The notes below the pieces were generated by a model. The model saw nothing but the letters and a program-made list of their open reading frames with translations, made no database searches and was not told where the DNA came from. The position numbers were made by a program, and so were the translations under genes. This document shows, one piece after another, positions 45,356-54,739 of a stretch of DNA of 64,000 nucleotides (its first letter is position 1; the number at the start of each line of letters is the position of its first letter). Origin of the DNA: Gp1-AA122 sp035631655 (GTDB taxonomy: Bacteria > Acidobacteriota > Terriglobia > Terriglobales > Acidobacteriaceae); contig DASQIH010000047.1 in the NCBI GenBank assembly GCA_035631655.1, positions 1 to 64,000 on the forward strand, in the 5' to 3' direction.

Positions 45356-45540
45356 ACAAGGATCAGGATGTTCTTCCTTATGAGATAGCTCGCGGCTCAT
45401 ACCAACCGGCAAGGTACTTCCGTAACTCCACACCGGTAATTGCCTCAGGTTATTCTTACAGTGTCTCTCCCCCGCTTAGAGCCTGTTTGTCTTCCTGTTC
45501 CCATGGGAGGCCAGTGGAGTCTTCGCCTGCAACCATTGCG

Positions 45541-47976
45541 ATGTCCACCAAAATCGGCCGTTTCGAAATCGTTAGTGAGCTAGCCAAATCTGCGTCGGGG
45601 GCGGTGTATAAAGCCAACGATCCGACCGCAGGGCGCGCTGTCGCCCTGAAGACGATCCGCTTGGATTTGCCTCCCGACTTGGCCCGCATCCTCGTCGAAC
45701 TCATCCTCAAGGAAGCGGACGGCACCAAGGTCCTCAACAGCCAGAATATTGCTCAGCTGTATGGCGCCGGCGACATGGATGGACAGTTCTGCGCCGCCAT
45801 GGAGTACGTGGAAGGCAACAGCCTGGCCAACATGATTGCCCGCCAGGAAGGCTTCTCCATCTGGGACCTGCTCGATATCAGCCGCCAAGTCTGCCTGGCC
45901 CTGGATCACGCGGATTCCCACGGCGTACTGCACCGTGGTCTCGAGCCCGCCAAGGTCATGATGCAATGGGACGGCACAGTGAAAGTGCTCTGCTATGGCC
46001 TATCTACCATGGTTAGCGCCATGCCCAGAAAAGGCACGAATATCCCGCCACTCTTTTATTACATGTCCCCCGAGCAAGTGAAGGGCGAAGTCATGGACAT
46101 CCGCTCTAACATCTTCAGTTGGGGCGCGATTCTGTACGAGATGGTCACGGAGCGTAAGCCTTTCGTCGGCGACGACGTCCAAACGGTTCGCCAGAAAATC
46201 CTGGAAGAGACCCCGGAGCCCCCGGCCGCAATTAATCCGCGAATGAACCTGGGTGTCAGCCGAGTGATCATGCAGGCGCTTGCCAAGAGCCCGGAAGAGC
46301 GTTTTCAGCGCGGACAGGAGCTGGTTATTGACCTCGAGAAGGCTAAGGAGACAACCCAGGCCAAGGCCGCGAAACAAGCCAGCCAGCCACCGCGAGGACT
46401 GGTAGTTCCGGAAAAGATCAAGGCTGTTGCGCATAGCAAGTTTATTGGTGCAGCGACATCAGACTCGGAAGTTCCAGTAGTTTCGGAAAACGACGAAGCC
46501 CCTGAAATACTAAGCGCGGCCGGAACTGAAATCACTACTTCTCCGAAGAAGGCGGCTGCGGCTGCGGCCGGAGCCGCAAGCGGCAAATCGTTCTCGACGT
46601 CGAAGCCTGCGCCGCAGTACTCGCAACCGCATTCTTCCAGTCCGAAATCTCCGGCTTCCGGAATTACGCGCTCGCAGACAAAAATATCCGCGGCAGCTGC
46701 GCCGCCTCCGGTGACCGGAGAACCGAAGTTTCGGACCGATCCCATGATGGCGGAACCCGGGCAGAATGCTACCAAGGCCGTCAGCTTTTCCGACCTTGAG
46801 GAACTGCCCCCGCTGAAAGAGGTATACGTTGCGCCGCCCGAGCCGCCGGCTCCGCCGGCCCCTCTCGAGGAGGAATTGCCCGCGACGCCGACCTTTTCCC
46901 TGAAGCCCCGTGTCCTGAAAGAAGAGAAGCCCAAAGTTATTACGCGCGCGAATGCCCGGAAGGCAGTCAAGGAAATCAAACAAGTGCCGCCGCAGCTCAT
47001 GGTTTATGCGGTATCGGCTGCGGTGGCCATCATTGTCGCGCTCGTAATCGGAATCGCCTATCACATCTATCACCAGAATTCAGACGAGGACAATACCGCT
47101 GCGGCGACTCCGCCTCCGGCTGCTGTAGAAGAACCGGTACGCCAACAACCCGCACCGGTTCAGCCGGTTGTCACCGAGCCGGAGCCCACGCAAACTCCGG
47201 AAGTTGCGGTGACGCCAAAGTACGTGCCCAGGAAGGTCAAGACCCCGGCTCGGCCCGTAATCATACCTGGAGAGCTTGCCGTCAACTCCGCTCCGGAAGG
47301 CGCACAGATTCAGATCGACGGCCGCAGTGAACCCTCCTGGATAACACCTTACCGAGTCACCGGTCTCAATCCTGGGCAGCATTCGATCACAATCAGTAAG
47401 GTGGGGTACGGCTCGGAGACTCGGACCCTGGATGTGACCTCGGCCAGTAAGTCGTTCCTGGTGGTTCACTTGACACAACTCGGTGCGACCGTTGCAGTGA
47501 CCAGTGAGCCGGCGGGAGCCAGCATCTACATCGATGGCAAGGATACCGGTCGAGTGACCCCCGCACAGATCGTGGTCACGCAGAAGGGAACGCACACGCT
47601 GCTGGTTCGCAAGCAAGGGTATCTCGATGAGACCACTTCGGCGGACCTGGTGTTGGGCCAGACTTTCCGGTTTTCACCCATCCTGAAAGTGCTCGGCATC
47701 ACCGATGAGATCAAAATAGGGGGGAAGTTCAAGAAGCTTTTTGGAGGCGAATCGACTGCCGGCATGGGCAAGGTGGTCGTCAAGACCCAGCCTAAAGGGG
47801 CGCAGGTCACGGTGAATCGGCGCATGGTGGATAAGCCCACACCCCTGGACTTTTACCTCAATCCGGGCAACTACATCATTGATGTCACGCTCTCCGGTTA
47901 CAAACCGATTCATCGTGTAATCAACGTGGAACGCGGGTCCAAGGTCGAATTTAACGAGAACCTGGAGCCGCAGTAA
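45541..47976 (+). CDS. Transmembrane pseudokinase with PEGA domains
   Basis: About 811 residues from the ATG at 45541; the frame is open to a TTG at 45487. The kinase fold (1-280) keeps VALK (Lys37) and MSPEQ, but the catalytic loop reads HRGLEPAKVM (131-140) in place of HRDLKPAN, and CYG (151-153) replaces DFG. The glycine loop (AKSASGAVY) is also degraded. Catalysis is therefore unlikely. A Pro/Ala-rich linker leads to one membrane segment (LMVYAVSAAVAIIVALVIGIAY). Outside are three PEGA repeats: GELAVNSAPEGAQIQIDGR, VAVTSEPAGASIYIDGK and VVVKTQPKGAQVTVNRR. It may act as a scaffold joining envelope sensing to cytoplasmic partners. Confidence 0.85.
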   Translation: MSTKIGRFEIVSELAKSASGAVYKANDPTAGRAVALKTIRLDLPPDLARILVELILKEADGTKVLNSQNIAQLYGAGDMDGQFCAAMEYVEGNSLANMIARQEGFSIWDLLDISRQVCLALDHADSHGVLHRGLEPAKVMMQWDGTVKVLCYGLSTMVSAMPRKGTNIPPLFYYMSPEQVKGEVMDIRSNIFSWGAILYEMVTERKPFVGDDVQTVRQKILEETPEPPAAINPRMNLGVSRVIMQALAKSPEERFQRGQELVIDLEKAKETTQAKAAKQASQPPRGLVVPEKIKAVAHSKFIGAATSDSEVPVVSENDEAPEILSAAGTEITTSPKKAAAAAAGAASGKSFSTSKPAPQYSQPHSSSPKSPASGITRSQTKISAAAAPPPVTGEPKFRTDPMMAEPGQNATKAVSFSDLEELPPLKEVYVAPPEPPAPPAPLEEELPATPTFSLKPRVLKEEKPKVITRANARKAVKEIKQVPPQLMVYAVSAAVAIIVALVIGIAYHIYHQNSDEDNTAAATPPPAAVEEPVRQQPAPVQPVVTEPEPTQTPEVAVTPKYVPRKVKTPARPVIIPGELAVNSAPEGAQIQIDGRSEPSWITPYRVTGLNPGQHSITISKVGYGSETRTLDVTSASKSFLVVHLTQLGATVAVTSEPAGASIYIDGKDTGRVTPAQIVVTQKGTHTLLVRKQGYLDETTSADLVLGQTFRFSPILKVLGITDEIKIGGKFKKLFGGESTAGMGKVVVKTQPKGAQVTVNRRMVDKPTPLDFYLNPGNYIIDVTLSGYKPIHRVINVERGSKVEFNENLEPQ

Positions 47977-48080
47977 ACCTCATTCTGCAAAAGTTGCCCT
48001 TCTGACGTTCTCATCTAGCATGTCTGCCTCCGCACTTGGCCGATCTGCAGCGCCGCCTGTTGCATAAGACCGGAAGAGTA

Positions 48081-48100
48081 CTCCCCGGTACTCCCCGGTA
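48081..48100. repeat. Tandem 10-bp repeat CTCCCCGGTA x2
   Basis: Two exact copies, preceded by a partial copy (GTA), lie 14 bp before the CRP-type dyad at 48114. It may be a slippage product or a regulator site. Confidence 0.5.
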
Positions 48101-48113
48101 CGTCACCCGCATG

Positions 48114-48129
48114 GGTGATGACCATCACA
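48114..48129. promoter_or_regulatory. CRP-type dyad GGTGA-TGACCA-TCACA upstream of the HTH-less Crp paralogue
   Basis: It matches TGTGA-N6-TCACA at nine of ten positions and lies 41 bp before the GTG start at 48170. So close to the start, it could act as a repressor site or overlap the promoter. Confidence 0.5.
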
Positions 48130-48169
48130 GAATGGCGGTGAGGCGTCGCGGTATTCAAGAACCCACGGA

Positions 48170-48658
48170 GTGAGGACCGTGGTTGAAGAATTCCCCAATA
48201 AGCTGCCTCCCGGACTGTGGAGTGCTTTAGAAGGCATTCGCTCGATGCGAACCTACGCGAAGGGCAAGCTCCTGTTTCGATGGGGCCAGCCCGCACGGGG
48301 CGTTTACCTTATTGAAAAAGGAGAGGTTGACCTTCTTCTTCCGACCTCTGCCGGCAGTGAGCGGTTCTTCGAGAAGGCCGGCCCCGGGGTTATGCTCGGT
48401 CTGAGCGAGGCTATGTCTGGTGATACCTCTAAGCTGACGGCGCGGGCGGCAGACCGGACACAAGTCGCGTTTGTTGGTCGGGAAGCCCTACTCGATTTTC
48501 TGCGTCGGCACCAGGCCTTTTGCATGCAGATCGTGCGCCTGCTGAGTGAAGATCTCCACCTGCTCTACCATAAATATCGCTGTCAGAGCGGGGCTGCGAA
48601 CCGTCCTCGCCGGACCAAGCCTTCTGATGCGGCAAGTGCCAATGGCCCCAGCGTTTAA
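48170..48658 (+). CDS. Crp/Fnr-like cyclic-nucleotide-binding-fold protein without a DNA-binding domain
   Basis: The product has 162 residues and starts at a GTG. The cNMP-binding fold is complete: GKLLFRWGQPARGVYLIEKGEVDLLL, PGVMLGLSEAMSG, and a dimer helix (FLRRHQAFCMQIVRLLSEDL). The chain then ends in a short basic tail with no winged helix. The same segments in the 11407-12195 regulator (GEILGLHSVISG, LAFISREDFLKFL) are clearly similar. The Arg-Ser phosphate-binding motif of cAMP-responsive CRP is not seen in either protein. It may compete with or modulate the full-length regulator. It is normal-looking rather than broken: no remnant of an HTH follows before the next gene. Confidence 0.75.
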   Translation: MRTVVEEFPNKLPPGLWSALEGIRSMRTYAKGKLLFRWGQPARGVYLIEKGEVDLLLPTSAGSERFFEKAGPGVMLGLSEAMSGDTSKLTARAADRTQVAFVGREALLDFLRRHQAFCMQIVRLLSEDLHLLYHKYRCQSGAANRPRRTKPSDAASANGPSV

Positions 48659-48733
48659 GTCGCGCACATTTGTCAATCAAAAAGAAAGGCGCAGGAGAAG
48701 TTTCCTGCCCCTCAAAGCTGCTCAAATAAGTGT

Positions 48734-50548
48734 CTACGGAAGCTTGAAATTAACCGTGATCTGCGTCTGGATATCGACCGGCTCGCCATCGAGAAAATAG
48801 GGCTTGTACTTCCACTGCTTGACCGCGTCAACCGCAGCCCGAGCCAGGATGGGATCGCCGCTCAGGACGTTGATGCTGCTGATGCTTCCGTTCTTGCTGA
48901 TGACCGCCTGCAGCTGCACCGCCCCTTGGATATGCATCTGCATAGCTTGATGTGGATAATTCGGCTGAACTCGTTTCAGCAGGAGTCCCTGCGTGACGCC
49001 TTGCGAGACCTTCAGCATCTGTGCCGGCGCGACCCTGGGGACCGATGCCGGGGTTGCCGCCTGAACAATATTGGAAATGGCACTCTGGTCCGTGCTGCTC
49101 ATGTTGCCTAGCGCAGGGGGTGCCGGGACCTCTGAACTCGATGTCTCTTCCGACTCCTGAGAAGCGGCTCGCCTCGCAACATCAGTCTTGACGACCATGG
49201 TCTTCGCCGCCGGATGCGTAACTACAACCTCCGGGGTGTCGGATCCCTCTTCGCCCTCCTCGCCATTGCTTTTAGGCGCGGCGCTCTTCGTGGAGGCCGA
49301 AGCATGCGTTGCCGGAGCTGATTCCATCTTCATCTGCTGGGGAGCTTGCGTCAAAGGCGCCGGTTCTGCCAAGGGGCTCTCCGTACCAGGCGCGGGTGAA
49401 ATGGCCGGTGCCGCGTTCTGTGGCTGAACCTGTGTCGCCGGTTGCGGAACGGTTTTGTGGAACTTCGTGTAGCCGAAGTATCCCACCACCACTAGCAGGA
49501 TCAGCCCTATTCCCACCAGGAATCTCTTTTTGCTGCCGCCTTCGGACTCAGCGTCTTCGCCGTCGAGACCGGCGAACGTGGGAACTGGCAACGTCGCGGA
49601 CGTCGGAAAAGCGCTTGCGGTAGCCGCCACTGCAGCCTTGGTGAGGGGCTTGGGCGTGTTTTCAAAGGCGGGAGCCGGGAAGCCCTTTTCTATCGCCGAA
49701 GGAGATGATGCCTGGGAGTGCTTGGCTGGCGCGGGAGCAGCGGCTGCGCCTCCTTGCACTCGAGTGAAGAGGGACCGGCTGTCGGTAACCGGAGCCGGAA
49801 TCTGTGCCGAACTCTTGGAAACTTGCAGTTTCGAGATCTGCTTGTTCGCTGCTTCCGCCGCGCTGGGCAGGGAGGATGGCCTGCTCGTTCGGGGCGCTGT
49901 CATAGCCGGCGAATTTTCCTCCATGGACTCCAACAAAATTTCCTCTGCCGGCTCAGGAGCGGGACTGGGGTCTTGCTCCACATCGAAAATGCTGCCTGCA
50001 TCCACGCTAGTCTTGGCAACGGCGGCGGTCGGCTGCACCTTCGGGCCCTGGAGGCCCGTAAACGCAGGTTTCGGCGCGGATGGCGGTGCGGCAACCGGCC
50101 GCGTCACGACAGGGGGTATCGCGGGGCGCGCACCCGGAACTGCTGCCGCAGGCGCGCCTGCGGGTTTCGCGCCGTCTGTTCCTTTTCGTAAGAGCCCGCG
50201 CGCCACGCGCAGGGTGCTCTTAGCTTGTTCTACGTTGATTGGCTTGGTAAGGACCAGATTGGCCCCGATGCGGAAAGCACTCGCTACGCCTGCTTGACCT
50301 TCCACTAGCGCCACCGCCAAGGCTGCCTGGTTCGAGCTTGAATTGCGCGCACTTTTGAACAGTAAGCTGGCATTTTGCTCGTTTTCAGAGTCCACCACGA
50401 TGGCGTCGAAGTGCTGCCCCATCAGCTTTTTGACCGCGGCGAAGGGCTCGGTGCACGGCTCGACGCTAAATTCGAGTTCAGTAAGGACTTGGGTGGTAAC
50501 CCGAGCAGTTTTTTCGTCCGGGCAGAAGAGTAGTGCTTGGAAGGTCAT
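48734..50548 (-). CDS. Fusion protein: receiver-like domain, membrane segment, TonB C-terminal domain
   Basis: The product has 604 residues. Residues 1-120 form a receiver-like domain (LLFCPDEK, FDAIVVDSENEQ with the phospho-Asp, LTKPINVEQAK), but the usual Ser/Thr after strand 4 is replaced in ALVEGQ. A long Pro/Ala/Ser linker follows. One membrane segment lies near 345 (RFLVGIGLILLVVVGYFGYTKF in two parts). The C-terminus is a TonB domain: RVQPNYPHQAMQMHIQG and AVDAVKQWKYKPYFLDGEPV. TonB moves energy to outer-membrane receptors, but its own membrane segment is normally at the N-terminus. Here a cytoplasmic REC domain could make this switchable. Confidence 0.85.
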   Translation of the reverse strand: MTFQALLFCPDEKTARVTTQVLTELEFSVEPCTEPFAAVKKLMGQHFDAIVVDSENEQNASLLFKSARNSSSNQAALAVALVEGQAGVASAFRIGANLVLTKPINVEQAKSTLRVARGLLRKGTDGAKPAGAPAAAVPGARPAIPPVVTRPVAAPPSAPKPAFTGLQGPKVQPTAAVAKTSVDAGSIFDVEQDPSPAPEPAEEILLESMEENSPAMTAPRTSRPSSLPSAAEAANKQISKLQVSKSSAQIPAPVTDSRSLFTRVQGGAAAAPAPAKHSQASSPSAIEKGFPAPAFENTPKPLTKAAVAATASAFPTSATLPVPTFAGLDGEDAESEGGSKKRFLVGIGLILLVVVGYFGYTKFHKTVPQPATQVQPQNAAPAISPAPGTESPLAEPAPLTQAPQQMKMESAPATHASASTKSAAPKSNGEEGEEGSDTPEVVVTHPAAKTMVVKTDVARRAASQESEETSSSEVPAPPALGNMSSTDQSAISNIVQAATPASVPRVAPAQMLKVSQGVTQGLLLKRVQPNYPHQAMQMHIQGAVQLQAVISKNGSISSINVLSGDPILARAAVDAVKQWKYKPYFLDGEPVDIQTQITVNFKLP

Positions 50549-50692
50549 AACAAGGTAATCGTAGGTACACTCGGGTGACCCATCAAGTTACGCAGGTAAT
50601 ACGCGGCGAAGAAGCAGATTCAAGACGCAAGCCCCTCGGCACTACATCACCGGGCTCTGCCAATTCCACTTCGGGCGAGTAGAATTCCGGCC

Positions 50693-51322
50693 ATGCGCCT
50701 GCCCCTCTGGATAAAGATCGCCTGGACTGTCTGGGTCATCGTGTGGGTGCCGGTTTATTGGAAGCAATATGGCGCGCAGAACTTCCTGTTCTTCTGTGAC
50801 CTTGGAAACTTCCTGGTTGGCGTCGCGCTCTGGACCGAGAGCGCTCTCATCTTCTCCTGGCAGGCAACGGGACTCTTGCTGTTGCAAACCCTCTACACCG
50901 TTGACCTTGTTATTGCGCTCTTGTTCAACAAGCATTTAATTGGCGGCACTGAGTACATGTTCGATCCCGGGATCCCGCTTTTTGTACGCTTGCTAAGCCT
51001 GTTTCACGTGGTCATGCCGCCGTTGTTGTTATGGGCCATCTGGCGCCTCGGTTACGATCCACGCGGCTGGAAGTACCAGACGCTCACTGCTTGGATCGTA
51101 GTTCCAATCAACTATTTCTGGCGACCGGAACATAACGTCAACTGGGCACGCGGGCTTTTTTTTCGCGAGCAACATCTGGTACCTGGCCTCATCTATTTGT
51201 TGGGATACCTGATCGTTGCGCCTCTGCTGGTGTATTTCCCCACCCACCTGCTGCTTCAGTGGTGGGAAGGCAAGCGCTCGGCAGCAAGGCTGCGGTCTGG
51301 TGTGCTCACCTGTCGTTCATAA
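50693..51322 (+). CDS. Multi-pass membrane protein of unknown function
   Basis: The product has 209 residues with about five or six hydrophobic segments (IAWTVWVIVWVPVYW, FLVGVALWTESALIF, LLLLQTLYTVDLVIALLF, LSLFHVVMPPLLLWAIW, LVPGLIYLLGYLIVAPLLVYF). Conserved-looking polar pieces include CDLGNF and NYFWRPEHNVNW, which may line an active site. Family not assigned with confidence. It is convergent with the peptidase gene, 20 bp apart. Confidence 0.7.
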   Translation: MRLPLWIKIAWTVWVIVWVPVYWKQYGAQNFLFFCDLGNFLVGVALWTESALIFSWQATGLLLLQTLYTVDLVIALLFNKHLIGGTEYMFDPGIPLFVRLLSLFHVVMPPLLLWAIWRLGYDPRGWKYQTLTAWIVVPINYFWRPEHNVNWARGLFFREQHLVPGLIYLLGYLIVAPLLVYFPTHLLLQWWEGKRSAARLRSGVLTCRS

Positions 51323-51342
51323 TCGCCAGCGCTTGCACCCTC

Positions 51343-53424
51343 TCATTGCCCAGCCACTTGTCCCAAAGCTTTCTTCGCTGCGGCCAACAGGGCTTCGGGT
51401 CCCACCGGTTTTCCCGTGGCATTTACCATCCACAAATCGGGTGTGACGTCGCCCATCTTCGCCATGCGCTCGAACTCCGGTCCAATGCTGCCGGCTTTCT
51501 TCATTTGCTCTTCAATCTGATGAGCGATCATGTGGCCGACCGGATAGTCAGGAAGGTAGAGAAACGAATCGATCATGTGCGAGTAAACTCCGAGCAGCAC
51601 GACATCCTTCTTCCCGAACACCGGAGCGTAGTATCGGTTCCAAATATCTCTGGAAATTTCGAGAGTCGCCTCTTTCAACTGCACAGGAGTGGCGCTCGGG
51701 TGATCGTACAGCCAGTGCCAGACCGCCATGTCCACCAGGGCCACGCCGGAGATTTCATAAGTCGCCCAGAAATCATTGAGGCTCTTGAGAGCCTCGGCCC
51801 TGGCATCGGGCGCCGCCAGACCTAAGAGTTCCAGATCGTGTCCCTGAAAAACAAAGGCAAGCGCCTCGGTGAACGCGGTGTTCGGGACACCTTGCAAAAG
51901 CGTGTGGTCAACTTCGTCCAGCGAGAAGGTCTGCTCGACGTTGTGTCCCATTTCGTGCACCGCGATGTTGAAGCCTTTGTAATTCATGCCGTTTTTTTCG
52001 ACCCGAGTGCGAAGGTGGGCCTTCTCTGACCGCATGCTCGCGCCCATAGCGTGGCCCGAACCACGCGCGGGGTCCACAATGATGTGATCCGCAACGTACT
52101 CCGCCTTTTCGGGTGCGAAACCCAGCTTCATGAGCAGGTTGGGGATATCCTTCTGATAGGCCTCCGGGGTTGGATACTTCTTGGAGACGATCGCATCCAG
52201 TTCTGCTTCGGTGTGCGAGCCGCGTGGACGGAAGCCGTCGTACCAGATATCGAAAGGTTCGAGAGGCCGGCCGAGGCGCGACTGTATCAATTGCGCGACT
52301 TTGGGAACCAGGGGCGAGGAAACGACCTGCTCGAGCATGGCTCGCACCCGATCCTCAGGAATTTCGCGGTCTTCGTCGAAGCGCCGGGCAATCAGTGTCG
52401 GAGCCGTGGGCGAATAGGGATCGGCTTTCTTTGCAGCCAGGAAGGTTTTGAGCAGCATCGCGTAGCGCGTGTCCGGCTCAGGAGATTTAGATATGCCCGC
52501 AGAATTTTTTCCACTATCAGAGGCTTGTACCTCATTCGTGTAGGGGTTCCATAATGTCGCCGGATTGTTGATCACGCTCTGCGGAATCGTCTGTGTGACA
52601 ATACGCTCCATCACCTGCTGGATCATGCGTTGGCGGGCGAGCCCGTTTTGGGCGTCCGCATAGTCCGCCTTGATTTGATCACGCAAGTTCCAGTGACTCA
52701 AGAGACGCATGTCCGCCGGGAAAAGCTGTTTCCCGTCGTTGCTGAGAAGACGTCCCATCCAGATGTTGTATTGCGCGATGTACTGGTCCGAATCGGACGC
52801 CGCTTGGGCAATGGCCAAATTCACCTCTGCTGGAATGCGCTTGGAGAAGCGTTGCGCCAGGCGCGCTTCGGCCCATTGCCGCCGCGTCCAGCTTGGTCCT
52901 TCCGTGAGACGCTGGTGAAGAGTGGTCAGCGGGAAATTCAGCAACACGGTGAAAGCCAGCTTGTTGTCGAAGAAATCGTCCAGCACGTGCGCAGAAGGAT
53001 CGTAGCCAGCGAAGGCCTGATCGAAAGGCAGCACAGGGCCGAGGCCGAGGTCGGCCTGCTGTCGAAACTCGCGAGTAATTTCGTGCATGTGCCCATCGAT
53101 CTGCTCCAGCAGGCGCTCATAGCGATTGAACATGCTGTCCAAGGTCGGCTGGTCGCCCGCAAAGTTAGTACGAACAAATTGTTCAAAGGCGCCGGCATCA
53201 CCGTCCTGTAGTCGCCAGTACTCCATGACCTGGTGCAGGCCGCGATCAATCTGTGCTTTCCGTGATTCGCCGTATTTGGCCGTGAGCTCTCGCTCCAGCC
53301 GGATCATGGATTCTTTCATCCAGGGAGGAGTCTGTTGCTCAGCGGCAGCCATGGGAGTCTCCTGGGAGAATGCGGGTGCGATCAGTAGGCACGCGGATAA
53401 TGAAAAAACCACAAGGGAGCACAA
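51343..53424 (-). CDS. Secreted zinc metallopeptidase (HEXXH gluzincin)
   Basis: The product has 693 residues. A signal peptide (LVVFSLSACLLIAPAFS) is present. The zinc site is HEMGH (490-494), and Glu520 in AFTEALAF, 26 residues on, fits the third ligand of gluzincins. GMNYKGFNIAVHEMGHNVEQ recalls the M3 thimet/oligopeptidase F clan, but the rest of the chain is mostly helical and not typical of M3. The substrate is unknown. It is a stand-alone gene. Confidence 0.75.
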   Translation of the reverse strand: MCSLVVFSLSACLLIAPAFSQETPMAAAEQQTPPWMKESMIRLERELTAKYGESRKAQIDRGLHQVMEYWRLQDGDAGAFEQFVRTNFAGDQPTLDSMFNRYERLLEQIDGHMHEITREFRQQADLGLGPVLPFDQAFAGYDPSAHVLDDFFDNKLAFTVLLNFPLTTLHQRLTEGPSWTRRQWAEARLAQRFSKRIPAEVNLAIAQAASDSDQYIAQYNIWMGRLLSNDGKQLFPADMRLLSHWNLRDQIKADYADAQNGLARQRMIQQVMERIVTQTIPQSVINNPATLWNPYTNEVQASDSGKNSAGISKSPEPDTRYAMLLKTFLAAKKADPYSPTAPTLIARRFDEDREIPEDRVRAMLEQVVSSPLVPKVAQLIQSRLGRPLEPFDIWYDGFRPRGSHTEAELDAIVSKKYPTPEAYQKDIPNLLMKLGFAPEKAEYVADHIIVDPARGSGHAMGASMRSEKAHLRTRVEKNGMNYKGFNIAVHEMGHNVEQTFSLDEVDHTLLQGVPNTAFTEALAFVFQGHDLELLGLAAPDARAEALKSLNDFWATYEISGVALVDMAVWHWLYDHPSATPVQLKEATLEISRDIWNRYYAPVFGKKDVVLLGVYSHMIDSFLYLPDYPVGHMIAHQIEEQMKKAGSIGPEFERMAKMGDVTPDLWMVNATGKPVGPEALLAAAKKALGQVAGQ

Positions 53425-53752
53425 GAGAGATGCCCCTCCTTAAGAGAGTCTCGCCAGTAAGGACACAGTATAGTGCCAGAGTTCGTTTGGATCGCCTGGA
53501 AGGACCAGACCCCCTGAAATTGCGCCCAAAGCTGATATCTGTTTGCCCTAGAGTGACATCGGACTCGGCGCCTCTGTCCAAAAAGTTGGCATCCGTTTCT
53601 TTTAACTCTTCAACCTAGACAAACAGGGTAGGCGGCGCACGCATCTAAGCCCCTTCGTCGAACCCCACTCTCGAATTTTCTAGATCTATACGATCTGGCG
53701 CAGACGCAGTACTGCGCGAGGTGGGGAGCATGGCGCCACAAGAGGACGCGCG
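53425..53752. other. Divergent intergenic region, peptidase and phosphoesterase
   Basis: About 328 bp separating the peptidase start (53424, minus) from the phosphoesterase start (53753, plus). Two promoters are expected. No dyad, CRP-type site or small gene stands out. Confidence 0.4.
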
Positions 53753-54679
53753 ATGCCATTGTTTATTGGGAAGCGAGTACTGCTGTCTGCGCTTGTCTGC
53801 CTTGTGCTAATCATTTCCGGCTGCGGAGGCCGTCCATCCGCCCCTTCCGATCCGTCAACTCCTCCACCGCCGGCCCCAAGTCCTTCTCCGCCGTCCAGCC
53901 TGTTTGGGCACGTTTTTTTAGTGGTCGAGGAAAATCGTAGTTACTCGGAAGTCATTGGAAATGTGTCCATGCCTTACTTTAACAGTTTGGCATCGTCGTA
54001 TGGCTTGGCCACACAATATTACGCCAATACCCATCCTTCCATTGGGAACTATCTCATGCTGGTTACCGGCCAGATCATTACTAATAACGAGGCAACCCCG
54101 CCCCCCACCATCACAGACGACAGCATCGTTCGCGAGTTGCTCCTTGCCGATAAGACCTGGAAAAGCTACGCAGAAGCGCTGCCCTCGATAGGATACACAG
54201 GGCCCGATGTTTATCCCTACGCACAGCACCATAATCCATTTGTCTTCCTCTCCGACGTGCTCACCAGCAGTCAGGTAAACAATCTGGTGCCATTTTCGCA
54301 GTTTGCGATCGATCTGGCGGCCAACCAGCTTCCCAATTTCTCTTACATTCTGCCCGACCAACTGGACAACGCACATGACGGAACCCTCGCTCAGGCCGAC
54401 ACCTGGTTGCAGCAGAACATCGCACCTTTGATCTCCAGTGCTGTTTTTCAGAAAGACGGGCTGTTGATAATTGTTTTCGACGAATCGGAATTTACTGATT
54501 TGACCAATGGCGGGGGGCACGTGGCGACCCTTGTAATAAGTCCGCACAGCAAGACGGGATATCAGTCAGTGACTTTGTACCAGCATCCCAGCACCCTGCG
54601 TCTTATCCTGCACTCGCTGGGAGTGACAACTTTTCCTGGTGCGGCAGCCACCGCGCCTGACATGAGCGACTTTTTCTAG
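53753..54679 (+). CDS. Lipoprotein phosphoesterase, paralogue of the 31918 gene
   Basis: The product has 308 residues. A lipoprotein signal ends at LIISGC, and a Pro/Ser-rich linker follows. The core repeats the 31918 paralogue nearly motif for motif: HVFLVVEENRSYSEVIGN, YYANTHPSIGNYLML, NFSYILPDQLDNAHDG, LLIIVFDESE and GGGHVATLVISPHSK. It belongs to the phospholipase C/acid phosphatase family (PF04185). The two genes lie 22 kb apart and are not a tandem pair. Phosphate scavenging is likely but not shown. Confidence 0.85.
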   Translation: MPLFIGKRVLLSALVCLVLIISGCGGRPSAPSDPSTPPPPAPSPSPPSSLFGHVFLVVEENRSYSEVIGNVSMPYFNSLASSYGLATQYYANTHPSIGNYLMLVTGQIITNNEATPPPTITDDSIVRELLLADKTWKSYAEALPSIGYTGPDVYPYAQHHNPFVFLSDVLTSSQVNNLVPFSQFAIDLAANQLPNFSYILPDQLDNAHDGTLAQADTWLQQNIAPLISSAVFQKDGLLIIVFDESEFTDLTNGGGHVATLVISPHSKTGYQSVTLYQHPSTLRLILHSLGVTTFPGAAATAPDMSDFF

Positions 54680-54739
54680 TGAGGATCGCAGACTATAGTG
54701 ACGTTTCGGGCAACCAGGCCCTGAGACGTAACGAATGAC

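Noticed and set aside
49530..50297. Plus-strand open frame of 255 codons
   Set aside because: Antisense to the Ala/Pro-rich linker of the TonB fusion; its Gly/Ala-rich composition mirrors that repeat.
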